From Carboxylicivirga litoralis (GTDB lineage: Bacteria; Bacteroidota; Bacteroidia; Bacteroidales; Marinilabiliaceae), in contig NZ_JAFMVC010000019.1 in assembly GCF_025499605.1 (NCBI RefSeq), positions 20,258 to 84,257 on the forward strand: a DNA stretch of 64,000 bases, in the 5' to 3' direction. The position numbers and the translations under genes are program-made. Within the stretch, counting starts at the first letter, position 1; every line of letters begins with the position of its first letter. Shown here piece after piece: positions 49,136 to 56,696 of the stretch. Under the pieces are notes generated by a model. That model saw nothing but the letters and a program-made list of their open reading frames with translations, had not been told where the DNA came from and ran no database searches.

Positions 49136-49630
49136 TTATTCTTCCAAATTAAAATGTCTTAATAATCTATTAGCTACTTCAGTCCCTAATTCATCAACTC
49201 CTTGTTGTTTTCTATCTATGGAAAAAGAAATATCTGTTTCAATCATTTTTTTTGAGTCGGGTTGAATTTGAGTCATATTTAACCTAAAACAAAGAGGAAT
49301 TTTGCTTTCAAATGTATTAAGTTTCACATAGGCTTTGTCAAGTTTTGCTAACTTTAAGCATAAAGTATTTACATCAATCGACGTGTCATTAGGGAAAGGA
49401 ATCGGTTTAGTTTTTATTCCTTTAACTTTTAAATTATCATCTATTTTACTTGCTACAATTAATAATACTTTTGTGTCATCTGACGTACCTGTCGTGTCAA
49501 TTAGAAATACAATTTCCATTTTTTCAAACTTAGCTTTGCTTTTCCAAGGTTTGAAATAATGAGCATTTTGTCCAAAGATATTTATTGTCAATCCCAAAAG
49601 AAATATTATCAAAATATGTTTTGTTCTCAT
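49136..49630 (-). CDS. Secreted protein of unknown function (164 aa)
   Basis: Begins with a signal peptide (KHILIIFLLGLTINIFGQ, cleavage after GQ) followed by ~145 residues with alternating beta strands (KMEIVFLIDTTGTSDDTKVL, PLCFRLNMTQIQPDSKKMIE). No known domain is recognised. It forms a two-gene same-strand block with the 200-residue gene, enclosed by the same flanks as the DUF3885 gene. Function unknown. Confidence 0.7.
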   Translation of the reverse strand: MRTKHILIIFLLGLTINIFGQNAHYFKPWKSKAKFEKMEIVFLIDTTGTSDDTKVLLIVASKIDDNLKVKGIKTKPIPFPNDTSIDVNTLCLKLAKLDKAYVKLNTFESKIPLCFRLNMTQIQPDSKKMIETDISFSIDRKQQGVDELGTEVANRLLRHFNLEE

Positions 49631-49671
49631 CTAAAACTTTTCCTCTTTAGTTAATGGTTTGTCTTGCTAAA

Positions 49672-49706
49672 TTTGCACACAACTAACCCATATAAAGCAC
49701 TATGCT
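49672..49706. repeat. Cassette flank type 2, copy 2
   Basis: 35-bp block with core CCATATAAAGCACTATGCT upstream of the 164-residue gene; about 30 of 36 aligned positions match 42560-42595. Confidence 0.6.
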
Positions 49707-49771
49707 TTATATCTCTTTTATATTCATGATCTAAATTAACAAAATACCTTTTTCTTTATTCGTTGATAGAG

Positions 49772-49807
49772 CATAAGTTATCAACACACTAATTAACAAA
49801 CTCCCCT
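49772..49807. repeat. 36-bp direct repeat, right copy
   Basis: CATAAGTTATCAACACACTA followed by ATTAACAAACTCCCCT; 32 of 36 identical to 46020-46055, same orientation. Confidence 0.65.
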
Positions 49808-49846
49808 GGCTGTAGCACGTGTTCTCTTGTGTGGTTTGTTGGCTTT
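49808..49846. repeat. Left half of a REPIN-like element
   Basis: GCTGTAGCACGTGTTCTCTTGTG then TGGTTTGTTGGC matches the left half of copies A and B (GCTGCCGCACGAG...). The right half is absent. Confidence 0.5.
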
Positions 49847-50183
49847 GGTTTAATGTTTGGCTTATGCACACAAGCGTGTGTTATTGGCTACTATGCTTCA
49901 TAAAACGAAACGGAGTATATGCGGTGTTAAAAAGGCAGCCATGCTTTTTTTGTGATGTGCTGATTCGGCTCTCAGTTGCTAATTAAATGTTCAGCCATGT
50001 GCTTGTTCAATATTAAAGTGAGCCTTAGGCCTGATTGCTTCGGAAGCTATCTTCTCAGGTGTTTTTAGTGAAGGAAAAGATAGAAATCAAGAGCTATTGC
50101 TTGATAGCTAATGAATTATATTAGGTTAATTGAAGCTTAATGTATATTTTACTTTAGTAATACAATTTGTTAACTATATATTG
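49847..50183. other. Spacer before the chemoreceptor gene
   Basis: About 340 bp without a gene. AT-rich, with an imperfect palindrome around GCACACAAGCGTGTG (49866 on); otherwise nothing recognised. It marks the right end of the accessory region. Confidence 0.45.
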
Positions 50184-50212
50184 TTGTATGAAAATTGCAA
50201 TATGTATATTTG
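50184..50212 (+). promoter_or_regulatory. Promoter of the chemoreceptor gene
   Basis: TTG (50184-50186), 18-bp spacer, TATATTTG (50205-50212): a textbook Bacteroidota promoter 52 bp before the ATG. Confidence 0.65.
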
Positions 50213-50264
50213 TGAAACAACAATCTGTCTATTTAATTAATTTACATTATTAACGCAAAGTATC

Positions 50265-51368
50265 ATGAATGTATACTTGGAATACCTGGTTCTTCTAACC
50301 GCCAGTTCGGTGTTTTATTTGCCCGTTGTTTATTACATAGGAAAGAGATCAATTATTTGGAAAGTAGCCCTTTACTTTTTGCCTAGCCTGGCTATTTTGG
50401 CTTTTACAGCTTTTAGCTTTGGCGTTTCACACAACTACTGGCTTTTTGTGCCGGCTCTGGGCGCCTTATTTGCAACGGTTTATGTGTTGCAACGGGTTGT
50501 TAAAAAGCCGATTGGTCAAATACAAGCTATTATTGCCAGTTTAGAGAAAGGCGATTTGCTTAAGGCTAAGGAGCTTGACCAGATTAGTGGCAACAATGAG
50601 TTTGGAGTGATTAGCCGCGACTTGCAAAAGATGAGTGCTAATATTTCTCGCATTATCAGAGATATTAAGCAAATCTCAGGTGAGTTAGTTAGTCATGGCG
50701 ACCAATTATCTCATTCGGCCAATCATTTGACTACGGCGTCTAATACACAGGCGGTTAATATTGAAGAGATAAGTGCGAGTATTGAGGAGATTAACAGTAA
50801 TCTTCAGCAGAGTTCATATAATGCCAACAGTGCTGAAAAAATTTCTAGAAATGCCGAACAAGGGATTAAGAATGTGTCCAATACCTCAATGCTGACCAAT
50901 GATGCGATGAGGAAAATCAATACAGATGCCTTAACTATTAATGAGATAGCTATGAATACTAAGATTCTGGCATTAAATGCTGCAATTGAAGCCGCCAAAG
51001 CCGCTGAACACGGTAGAGGTTTTGCCATTGTGGCCAAGGAAGTGCAAAAGTTGGCTGAGGGCACGGAGGTGATTGCAGATAGTATTACCAAAGAGGCATC
51101 GGCAACGGTGTCGCTCACCATGGAGTCTAATGAGTATGTATCGCGAACAGTGCCAGAGGTTCAAAAGACAATGACCATGGTGAACGAAATTGCGGCCAGC
51201 TCAATGGAACAAACAAAGGCCATGGAACAGATCTCTTTATCGATGCAGCAGCTTAATGAGATAACCCAGGAAAACAGTGCCAGCAGTGAAGAGTTAAGTG
51301 CCAGTGCAAACCGACTTTTTGAGCAAGCCAGTGAGATGAATAAGTTGGTTGAAGTGTTTAAAGTGTAA
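50265..51368 (+). CDS. Methyl-accepting chemotaxis-like protein without a sensor domain
   Basis: A 367-residue signal transducer. The N-terminus has three closely spaced hydrophobic helices (about residues 3-24, 31-52, 58-76) with no periplasmic ligand domain. Then come a HAMP domain (KPIGQIQAIIASLEKGDLLK, about residues 82-130) and a cytoplasmic coiled-coil signalling domain with the conserved hairpin tip MNTKILALNAAIEAAKAAEH and RGFAIVAKEVQKLAEGT. The tip normally contacts CheA and CheW. No che genes are in the window, so it may act on a distant array or another pathway. It has its own promoter and terminator. Confidence 0.92.
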   Translation: MNVYLEYLVLLTASSVFYLPVVYYIGKRSIIWKVALYFLPSLAILAFTAFSFGVSHNYWLFVPALGALFATVYVLQRVVKKPIGQIQAIIASLEKGDLLKAKELDQISGNNEFGVISRDLQKMSANISRIIRDIKQISGELVSHGDQLSHSANHLTTASNTQAVNIEEISASIEEINSNLQQSSYNANSAEKISRNAEQGIKNVSNTSMLTNDAMRKINTDALTINEIAMNTKILALNAAIEAAKAAEHGRGFAIVAKEVQKLAEGTEVIADSITKEASATVSLTMESNEYVSRTVPEVQKTMTMVNEIAASSMEQTKAMEQISLSMQQLNEITQENSASSEELSASANRLFEQASEMNKLVEVFKV

Positions 51369-51416
51369 ATCGGATATGTAATACCATATTTTACAATAAA
51401 ATAATAATTGAGCAGT

Positions 51417-51447
51417 AAGCCACTCCTTTTTAGGGGTGGCTTTTTTA
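51417..51447 (+). terminator. Terminator of the chemoreceptor gene
   Basis: AAGCCACTCC/GGGGTGGCTT stem with a T-rich loop and a six-T tail, 48 bp after the stop. Confidence 0.8.
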
Positions 51448-51555
51448 TTTTCCAGCTCTAAAATTATGATAACGCATGTGACCTGATAAATACCGAGTAT
51501 ACTCTGTAGACTCGCGAGTTTAATAATATCAAATTTGCCAAAACTCAAGTGTAAA

Positions 51556-51753
51556 ATGTTAGACGTTATTGGAGTTAATATCAGAAAAAAAAGAAAGGAA
51601 AGAGGATACTCTCAGGAAAAACTAGCCTTTAAAGCAGGCATTGATCGATCGTATATGGGGTACATCGAAAATGGGAAATACAACATAACCATATTAAAAC
51701 TCGACCAAATAGCCAGGGCTTTAGATGTCAGTATCTCAGACCTTATTTATTAA
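51556..51753 (+). CDS. Small XRE-family transcriptional regulator
   Basis: From ATG 51556 it encodes 65 residues, essentially one helix-turn-helix domain: GVNIRKKRKERGYSQEKLAF, KAGIDRSYMGYIENGKYNIT and ILKLDQIARALDVSISDLIY. It binds DNA as a dimer in well-studied relatives; a repressor of its own unit is likely. A TTG at 51535 would add seven residues (PKLKCK) with no support. The next gene starts 17 bp downstream and is probably cotranscribed. Confidence 0.88.
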   Translation: MLDVIGVNIRKKRKERGYSQEKLAFKAGIDRSYMGYIENGKYNITILKLDQIARALDVSISDLIY

Positions 51754-51770
51754 ACTAAAGTTTCAAAGTC

Positions 51771-52592
51771 ATGAAGGATTTAAATCAGTTAATTGAGGTC
51801 ACATATCCTTATAATTCATTAAAGGATATACGGACTCAAGGCACCACCGTAACGGCCTCTTTTGAGCAAGAGCTGTTTGATGCCAGTCAGGTTGAAGGAA
51901 TAACCTTAGCAGAAGCCGGACGCCACATAGCTATTTTAGGAAGTTTAGCGGTGGCTAATATCAATCCGGTTAAAAACAAGCATTTCTATTTGGCAAGCAA
52001 AGCCACGCTCAAAAGGGTTCACAGCCGTCCATGCACCAGCACCAGCTACCGGGGCATTATGAATGCTATCGATTTCAATAAAAAGTGTGGCATGGCCGAA
52101 GGAGCGATTCACGATTCAGAAGGTAAAATTTTATATACAGCAGAGGTGCAGTACTCTGTTTTGACCGTTCAATTGTTCGAACGTTTCTTCCGCAAATATA
52201 AATCAACAGAATTCCGCGCTAATGGTTTTAGTCCTTATGGCGATGTAGTTAAGCTTTACGATATGAATTTATGTGTCGAAACCAGTTCGGCTTCACTTGG
52301 AGAAGTGAAACCAGAATGGTGCGTAGGCCATTTCGATGAATACCCGGCTTTGCCTGTGGCGCAAATTAGTCAGGGACTAATGAACCTGGCAGCTGCGCAA
52401 AACAGGTTGATAAAAAATAAGGATAATCAGTTTTGTATTAAAGAAGTGAATATGGATGCAGAATCGTTTATTTTCGCCGGGCAAAACCTGAGTTTTAAAA
52501 GTGAATACGATACTAATAACGATTATTTTAAAACAAAAGCATACACCGAGGAGGTGGCCGATGCAGTGTCCTTAGATTGCTGGATGTACTAA
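51771..52592 (+). CDS. Predicted hotdog-fold protein
   Basis: A 273-residue soluble protein with no membrane segment. LAEAGRHIAILGSLAVANIN (about residues 46-65) resembles the central helix of hotdog-fold acyl thioesterases/dehydratases (an EAGRH-type element), followed by strands KHFYLASKATLKRVHSRP and GKILYTAEVQYSVL that would complete one fold. The second half (ASLGEVKPEWCVGHFDEYPA, FDEYPALPVAQISQGLMNLA) looks like a second hotdog-like unit with a PALPVAQ segment. If correct, it is a double-hotdog enzyme acting on an acyl-CoA or acyl-ACP. The catalytic residues and substrate are uncertain. It is paired with a small XRE regulator. Confidence 0.6.
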   Translation: MKDLNQLIEVTYPYNSLKDIRTQGTTVTASFEQELFDASQVEGITLAEAGRHIAILGSLAVANINPVKNKHFYLASKATLKRVHSRPCTSTSYRGIMNAIDFNKKCGMAEGAIHDSEGKILYTAEVQYSVLTVQLFERFFRKYKSTEFRANGFSPYGDVVKLYDMNLCVETSSASLGEVKPEWCVGHFDEYPALPVAQISQGLMNLAAAQNRLIKNKDNQFCIKEVNMDAESFIFAGQNLSFKSEYDTNNDYFKTKAYTEEVADAVSLDCWMY

Positions 52593-52731
52593 TCGGAGTG
52601 TGGCACCAGCCAGAATATCCAGGCGCTTGAGATTGGTCATTGAATAGTCTTGGATGATGGTGTCGCATTGCTTCTGTTTTGTATTCTCTCTGATTAGGCT
52701 TGTTTGTATGTATGTCGAATGGAGAATACCC

Positions 52732-52762
52732 AAAGAGGGCGTCTGATGCAGACGCCCTCTTT
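52732..52762. terminator. Bidirectional terminator after the hotdog gene
   Basis: A perfect 14-pair stem AAAGAGGGCGTCTG / CAGACGCCCTCTTT with a three-base loop, between the convergent hotdog and BACON-lipoprotein genes. Confidence 0.9.
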
Positions 52763-52785
52763 GTTGTTTAAGAAAAGAGTATTGA

Positions 52786-53196
52786 TTATTGAGCTACCTG
52801 AGTAATCGAAACATAATCGAAATAATTGCCGGCCTCCAGGGTAATGTCCATTTTAATGGTTTTTCCACTTGTGTTTTCCGGCAATGAAATAATCATGGTT
52901 GTATTGTTTTTGCGTTCAAAAGTAAAAGCCTCTTCAACTATTTTGTAGGAGCCTTTCTCCATGTTCACTTCTTCAGAATTGTAATATTGGTAAATCTGTT
53001 CATTTATTTTAATAGCATCAATCCACCACCATTCACCTTTTGTTGTTATGGTTGCTGATGAAGCTTGTGCTCCTAGTTCTACGCTTTTGGTTGATAAGTG
53101 AATATTATCATCCCATATACCAATAAGTTGTTCTTCATCTGATTGACACGATAGGAATAGTAAACTTGCCAGAAGGACAATGCTTAGTTTTTTCAT
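52786..53196 (-). CDS. Lipoprotein with a BACON-like domain
   Basis: A 136-residue lipoprotein (MKKLSIVLLASLLFLSCQSD; lipobox FLSC, Cys 17). The mature part has the BACON pattern: a strand SVELGAQASSATITTKGEWW, a central WWIDAIKIN and a C-terminal FDYVSITQVAQ strand. BACON domains in Bacteroidota are thought to bind carbohydrate or mucin or to act as surface spacers. No partner gene is adjacent; the divergent region upstream separates it from the hydrolase gene. Confidence 0.75.
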   Translation of the reverse strand: MKKLSIVLLASLLFLSCQSDEEQLIGIWDDNIHLSTKSVELGAQASSATITTKGEWWWIDAIKINEQIYQYYNSEEVNMEKGSYKIVEEAFTFERKNNTTMIISLPENTSGKTIKMDITLEAGNYFDYVSITQVAQ

Positions 53197-53259
53197 CTTT
53201 TAGAGTTTGAGTTTGTTTTTAGGTAGATGCTTTGTGTTTTAATTGGTTGCGTCACGACA

Positions 53260-54210
53260 TCATTTTTTGGTTTTTGATATAAAAAGCACGAGTTCATCAA
53301 CTAATTTTGGTACAAGTGGTAATTGCCCATCGATATAAGTAGCCATGTTGGCTTTTTGCTCTATTGGCGCTTCTTTCAGCACATGATTCATGTTTTCGAT
53401 TAAAAGTAGTTGTGATTCTTCGGATGCTTCATGTAACCTTTCGGCATTATCTACTGATACTTGCAGGTCGGTTGTTCCGTTGATGATTAACAGGGGAGTC
53501 GTTAGTTTTTGAATTTCTTCACACGGGGCGTATTTAATCCACGAAATCATATAGGGCTGAATGGCCGGACGAAAGAGGTTGTAGAGCCACGGACTAACAG
53601 AATCCACTTTTTGGCCTTCTTTAAGAGACGATAAGATGTCGACAGATTCTTGGTAAAGGCTATCTGAAAGTTTATCTTTTAATTGTGTCTCAAGCACTTT
53701 ATCAATAGAATACCCTGCTCCGGCAATAGAAATAAAACCATCAACTGCTGTTTTCTGTGCTGCTACCATACCTATTAATGAGCCCTGACTATGACCGGCC
53801 AAATAGATTGATGAGAAGCGTTTGTCGCTCTTCAGTTGTTTAAGCCATAGTACCACATCATCAATAAAGACTTCAAATCGCAAATCGTGTTGTTCAATAG
53901 CAGCCTTATAACTTTTGCCTATGCCGCGTTTGTCGTATCGCAATGAGGATATGTTATTTTGGGCCAAAGCTTCGGCCAGGAGTTTGTAGGCATTTGTGTG
54001 CATGGCCATGCCGCTGTTGCCATTTTGGTCAGTTGGCCCCGAGCCCGGAATAATAATGACAATGGGAGTGGGGTGGAGGGAGTCGGCCACTGTAATGGTG
54101 CCATAAAGGGTGCCGGTAGCCGTGTTCAAGGTAATTATCTCGTTGAATTGGTTTTGGCCATAAACCAGTCCGCTTGAGAGCAGTAAAAGCGTAAAAATAA
54201 GTATTTTCAT
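53260..54210 (-). CDS. Secreted alpha/beta-hydrolase
   Basis: Using ATG 54210 the product is 316 residues with signal peptide MKILIFTLLLLSSGLVYGQ; the longer in-frame start lacks a signal. The alpha/beta-hydrolase core shows the oxyanion segment IIIPGSGPTDQNG, nucleophile elbow LAGHSQGSLIG (Ser), acid in NGTTDLQVS and His in ENMNHVLKE. The pattern matches exported esterases/acyl hydrolases of the COG1073 type. Substrate is unknown. It is a single gene, divergent from the gene at 54367. Confidence 0.87.
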   Translation of the reverse strand: MKILIFTLLLLSSGLVYGQNQFNEIITLNTATGTLYGTITVADSLHPTPIVIIIPGSGPTDQNGNSGMAMHTNAYKLLAEALAQNNISSLRYDKRGIGKSYKAAIEQHDLRFEVFIDDVVLWLKQLKSDKRFSSIYLAGHSQGSLIGMVAAQKTAVDGFISIAGAGYSIDKVLETQLKDKLSDSLYQESVDILSSLKEGQKVDSVSPWLYNLFRPAIQPYMISWIKYAPCEEIQKLTTPLLIINGTTDLQVSVDNAERLHEASEESQLLLIENMNHVLKEAPIEQKANMATYIDGQLPLVPKLVDELVLFISKTKK

Positions 54211-54366
54211 AGTTAAGCGTTTGGTAAATAAAGATACGATTATAAACGCATTGTCTGTCAAATTCAACAACTCATTAATAAATAACGCCTGTTAATCAAT
54301 TTGTACTGGACATCCACATGGCTTTTCAATACTTTGAAACCCGTTAAAAACTTAAACCTCTAAACA

Positions 54367-55179
54367 ATGAAAATCGGGATATTGAAAAGCACCATAGCGG
54401 TGCTTGTTTTTGTGTTGGCTTTTCTTTCTTGTAATGTAAATGCTCAGACTAAAAAAGAAGTGCAGTTTTCGCTGGACACCTTGTATCGTTCGCACTTAAA
54501 ACTGAACGATGAGTATCGACAATTAATTGAAAGGTGGAAGCAATACGATGCTTTTTACCGACACGTGAAAGCAACCATGCTCGAGAAAGAACTGGCAAAT
54601 GAGCCCATAGAAGAGGGAGCGGTGTTAGTTGATGAGGCATGGAATAAACAAACAGCTCATCTGAAATCATTGGAGGATTCAACGGTTTATCTCGTCGATT
54701 CTTTAAATAGATTATATGAGCAACATCAGTTGTTGCAATTGCAAAATGAATTGTATCTGCGAATGCTTACGGGGCAGCTCAATGAAGCTGCCTTTCCCCA
54801 CACCGAAAAAGAACTATTGGGTTCCTGGAATTTATTTTTAAAGCCGATGCAACTATCTGGCGATGCTTATCATTCGGGTTTGATTAGCCATAATCCTTTT
54901 ACAGTTGCAGATTCATTACAGCAATACAATATTTACCGCCTCGAGTTTTTACCTGATGAGCTGGCTAATATTTACTTTAAGGATGGTCGTAGTCAAAAGT
55001 GCTTTTATGAAGTCAATGCGTTTAGTGCCGGACAGCCGTATTCAATTTCATACAGCAAGCAAGAAGAGTTTAAAATGACGATTCATGTGTCGCCTATGCC
55101 GTCTGGCCTAGAAGTATCGTATGAAATACCATTGGACACTACGCAGGTATTGTATTTTAATGGGGTGATGAAACCTTAA
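54367..55179 (+). CDS. Secreted protein of unknown function (270 aa)
   Basis: A signal peptide (IAVLVFVLAFLSCNVNAQ; the Cys before NVNAQ could also be a lipobox-like site) leads into a helical, charged region with coiled-coil character (about residues 35-130; LNDEYRQLIERWKQYDAFY, LYEQHQLLQLQNELYLRML) and a C-terminal beta-rich segment (about residues 150-265). No family is recognised. It is divergent from the hydrolase and convergent with the S9 peptidase gene, with a shared terminator. Confidence 0.8.
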   Translation: MKIGILKSTIAVLVFVLAFLSCNVNAQTKKEVQFSLDTLYRSHLKLNDEYRQLIERWKQYDAFYRHVKATMLEKELANEPIEEGAVLVDEAWNKQTAHLKSLEDSTVYLVDSLNRLYEQHQLLQLQNELYLRMLTGQLNEAAFPHTEKELLGSWNLFLKPMQLSGDAYHSGLISHNPFTVADSLQQYNIYRLEFLPDELANIYFKDGRSQKCFYEVNAFSAGQPYSISYSKQEEFKMTIHVSPMPSGLEVSYEIPLDTTQVLYFNGVMKP

Positions 55180-55199
55180 TAATTTGCAGGGAGAAAGTA

Positions 55200-55249
55200 A
55201 AAGGATGCCATCTTTATTAGCACAATTACAAATAAAGATGGCATCCTTT
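55200..55249. terminator. Long bidirectional terminator
   Basis: A perfect 19-bp inverted repeat (AAAGGATGCCATCTTTATT and complement) with a 12-base loop, between the convergent genes ending at 55179 and 55281. Confidence 0.85.
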
Positions 55250-55280
55250 TTATTCTTACGTCTAAAGTCTTATATCTGTT

Positions 55281-56348
55281 TTAAAACCGATAACCGGCCT
55301 TTTGAATATCCTGTAAAGTATTAATTGGTTTCTCCGGCTTTAGATATGTATTCATGTGTTTGTATATTTTAACGCGAATCTCCTTGGCAATTCTTGTGTC
55401 CATGCGATCGAATGAGTGTCCACCCGGCACATCTTCATATATCTCGTAATCAAATTGCTTGTTATCTGCTTTTAACGATTTAATCAAGTGCTCTACTTCC
55501 AGCACATGCACGTCGTTATCATTGGTATTGGTGTGAATCAATAATGGTGTATTCTTGAATTTATGCGTGTTCCAGGCTGGAGAACGACGACGGTATTCTT
55601 CCACATTCTGATGTGCCGATTGTCCAATATGGTAATCTGCTTCGTAAAGCGCTCGGTAGTCGTCTTCGTAATATCCCATGCGAGCTACCAGGTCGCTTAC
55701 CGGCACACCGGCATACGCTACCGCATAGTCATTGGCGTATTCAAAAATGTTGAATAGGGTGATTAAGCCACCATGACTCCATCCCATAATACCCACGCGG
55801 TCGGCATCAATAAATGAGTAGTTTTCCAACATATAGTTTTTACTGGCATACACATCCTGCACTTCCAATCCGCCGTAATCAATTTTTTCATAATGACCTT
55901 TACCATAGCCGGTGCTTCCTCTATATTCGGCAGCAACCACCACATACCCCTGGCTCACCAGTTCGTGCACAATATGTGTGTAATAAGTCGTAAAGTCGGC
56001 ATGCACGCCGCCATGAGGCAAGACCATCAATGGGTATTTTTTGTTGGTATCGATGTCTTTGGGAAAGAACAGGTAGGACCAGAATTTAACCGGATTGCCA
56101 GCACCCAATGCAGTTGGGTTTTTCTCCTTCCACTTGGGAGGGCCATACATATATACTTTATCGACATGAGCAATGTCGCCCAATCGTTCGTGCCACATCA
56201 GGTCGTCCACCATCTTTTCAAGTCGATCTAATCGATGGCGCAGGTTTTCGTCCTGCTGATTCAGTATCTTCTTAAGGTCTTGATTTTGTCCAAATAAGCT
56301 TACCGTTATAACGAATAGTAATGCGAGTGCAGAAAATAGTTTATTCAT
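55281..56348 (-). CDS. Secreted prolyl-oligopeptidase family (S9) hydrolase
   Basis: A 355-residue exported enzyme: signal peptide KLFSALALLFVITVSLFGQ, then a coiled-coil-like segment (about residues 25-55; LKKILNQQDENLRHRLDRLE) and an S9 catalytic domain. The triad is visible: Ser in GIMGWSHGGLIT, Asp in NDNDVHVLE and His in DVPGGHSFD, plus the AEYRGSTGYGKGHYE signature. The N-terminal beta-propeller of classical prolyl oligopeptidases is missing, so substrate size selection must differ; it could be an esterase. It is a single gene downstream of mutS2 on the minus strand. Confidence 0.88.
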   Translation of the reverse strand: MNKLFSALALLFVITVSLFGQNQDLKKILNQQDENLRHRLDRLEKMVDDLMWHERLGDIAHVDKVYMYGPPKWKEKNPTALGAGNPVKFWSYLFFPKDIDTNKKYPLMVLPHGGVHADFTTYYTHIVHELVSQGYVVVAAEYRGSTGYGKGHYEKIDYGGLEVQDVYASKNYMLENYSFIDADRVGIMGWSHGGLITLFNIFEYANDYAVAYAGVPVSDLVARMGYYEDDYRALYEADYHIGQSAHQNVEEYRRRSPAWNTHKFKNTPLLIHTNTNDNDVHVLEVEHLIKSLKADNKQFDYEIYEDVPGGHSFDRMDTRIAKEIRVKIYKHMNTYLKPEKPINTLQDIQKAGYRF

Positions 56349-56384
56349 AGTTAATGGATTTACAAATTAAACCCAAGTAATAAA

Positions 56385-56422
56385 AAACGGCGCTTATCAA
56401 CAATGATAAATGCCGTTTTTTT
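56385..56422. terminator. Bidirectional terminator upstream of the S9 gene
   Basis: AAACGGC(G)CTTATCA pairs with TGATAAATGCCGTTT around a short ACAA-type loop, with T tracts on both exits; it should stop mutS2 transcripts before the S9 gene. Confidence 0.75.
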
Positions 56423-56696
56423 ATAAAGTTGATACACATGGATGTAGAACACGGCATCATTTAAAAATAGCTTTTGTTGAAGCAAAGAGATTAGTAAGAC
56501 CGGGAAGTTTCGAACTTGTTCGGAAATCACCCGGCCGCACTTATTTCTGAGCTGAATAAGATAGCTATTTATAAAGTAGCCTTGATTTTCTTTGCTTACT
56601 TTCTTTTATCAAGAAAAGAAAAGTAAGTCAGGGTTTAAGGGATGAAATCCCTTACTTTATAATGTATAAACTTAGATTTTATATGACATCTATTTG
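56423..56696. other. Structured spacer between S9 gene and mutS2
   Basis: No gene. It holds three palindromic stretches: CCGGG...CCCGG (56500-56534, with inner TTTCGAAC/GTTCGGAAA), CTTACTTTCTTTT/AAAAGAAAAGTAAG (56595-56627) and AAGGGAT-GAA-ATCCCTT (56638 on). The middle one is of a kind I recall as a frequent intergenic word in Bacteroidota. Confidence 0.5.

Noticed and set aside
41924..49706. Integron attC sites
   Set aside because: Paired flanks and hairpins are suggestive, but I could not find clean RYYYAAC/GTTRRRY core sites or an integrase. Kept only as cassette-like.
46020..49807. DnaA boxes or an origin at the TTATCAACA words
   Set aside because: The word occurs only within the two 36-bp repeats, has a mismatch to TTATNCACA, and no cluster of boxes or AT-rich unwinding element accompanies it. 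dnaB is 26 kb away.
56423..56696. tRNA gene in the structured spacer before mutS2
   Set aside because: The TTCGAAC word resembles a T-loop, but no acceptor stem, anticodon arm or correct length could be built.
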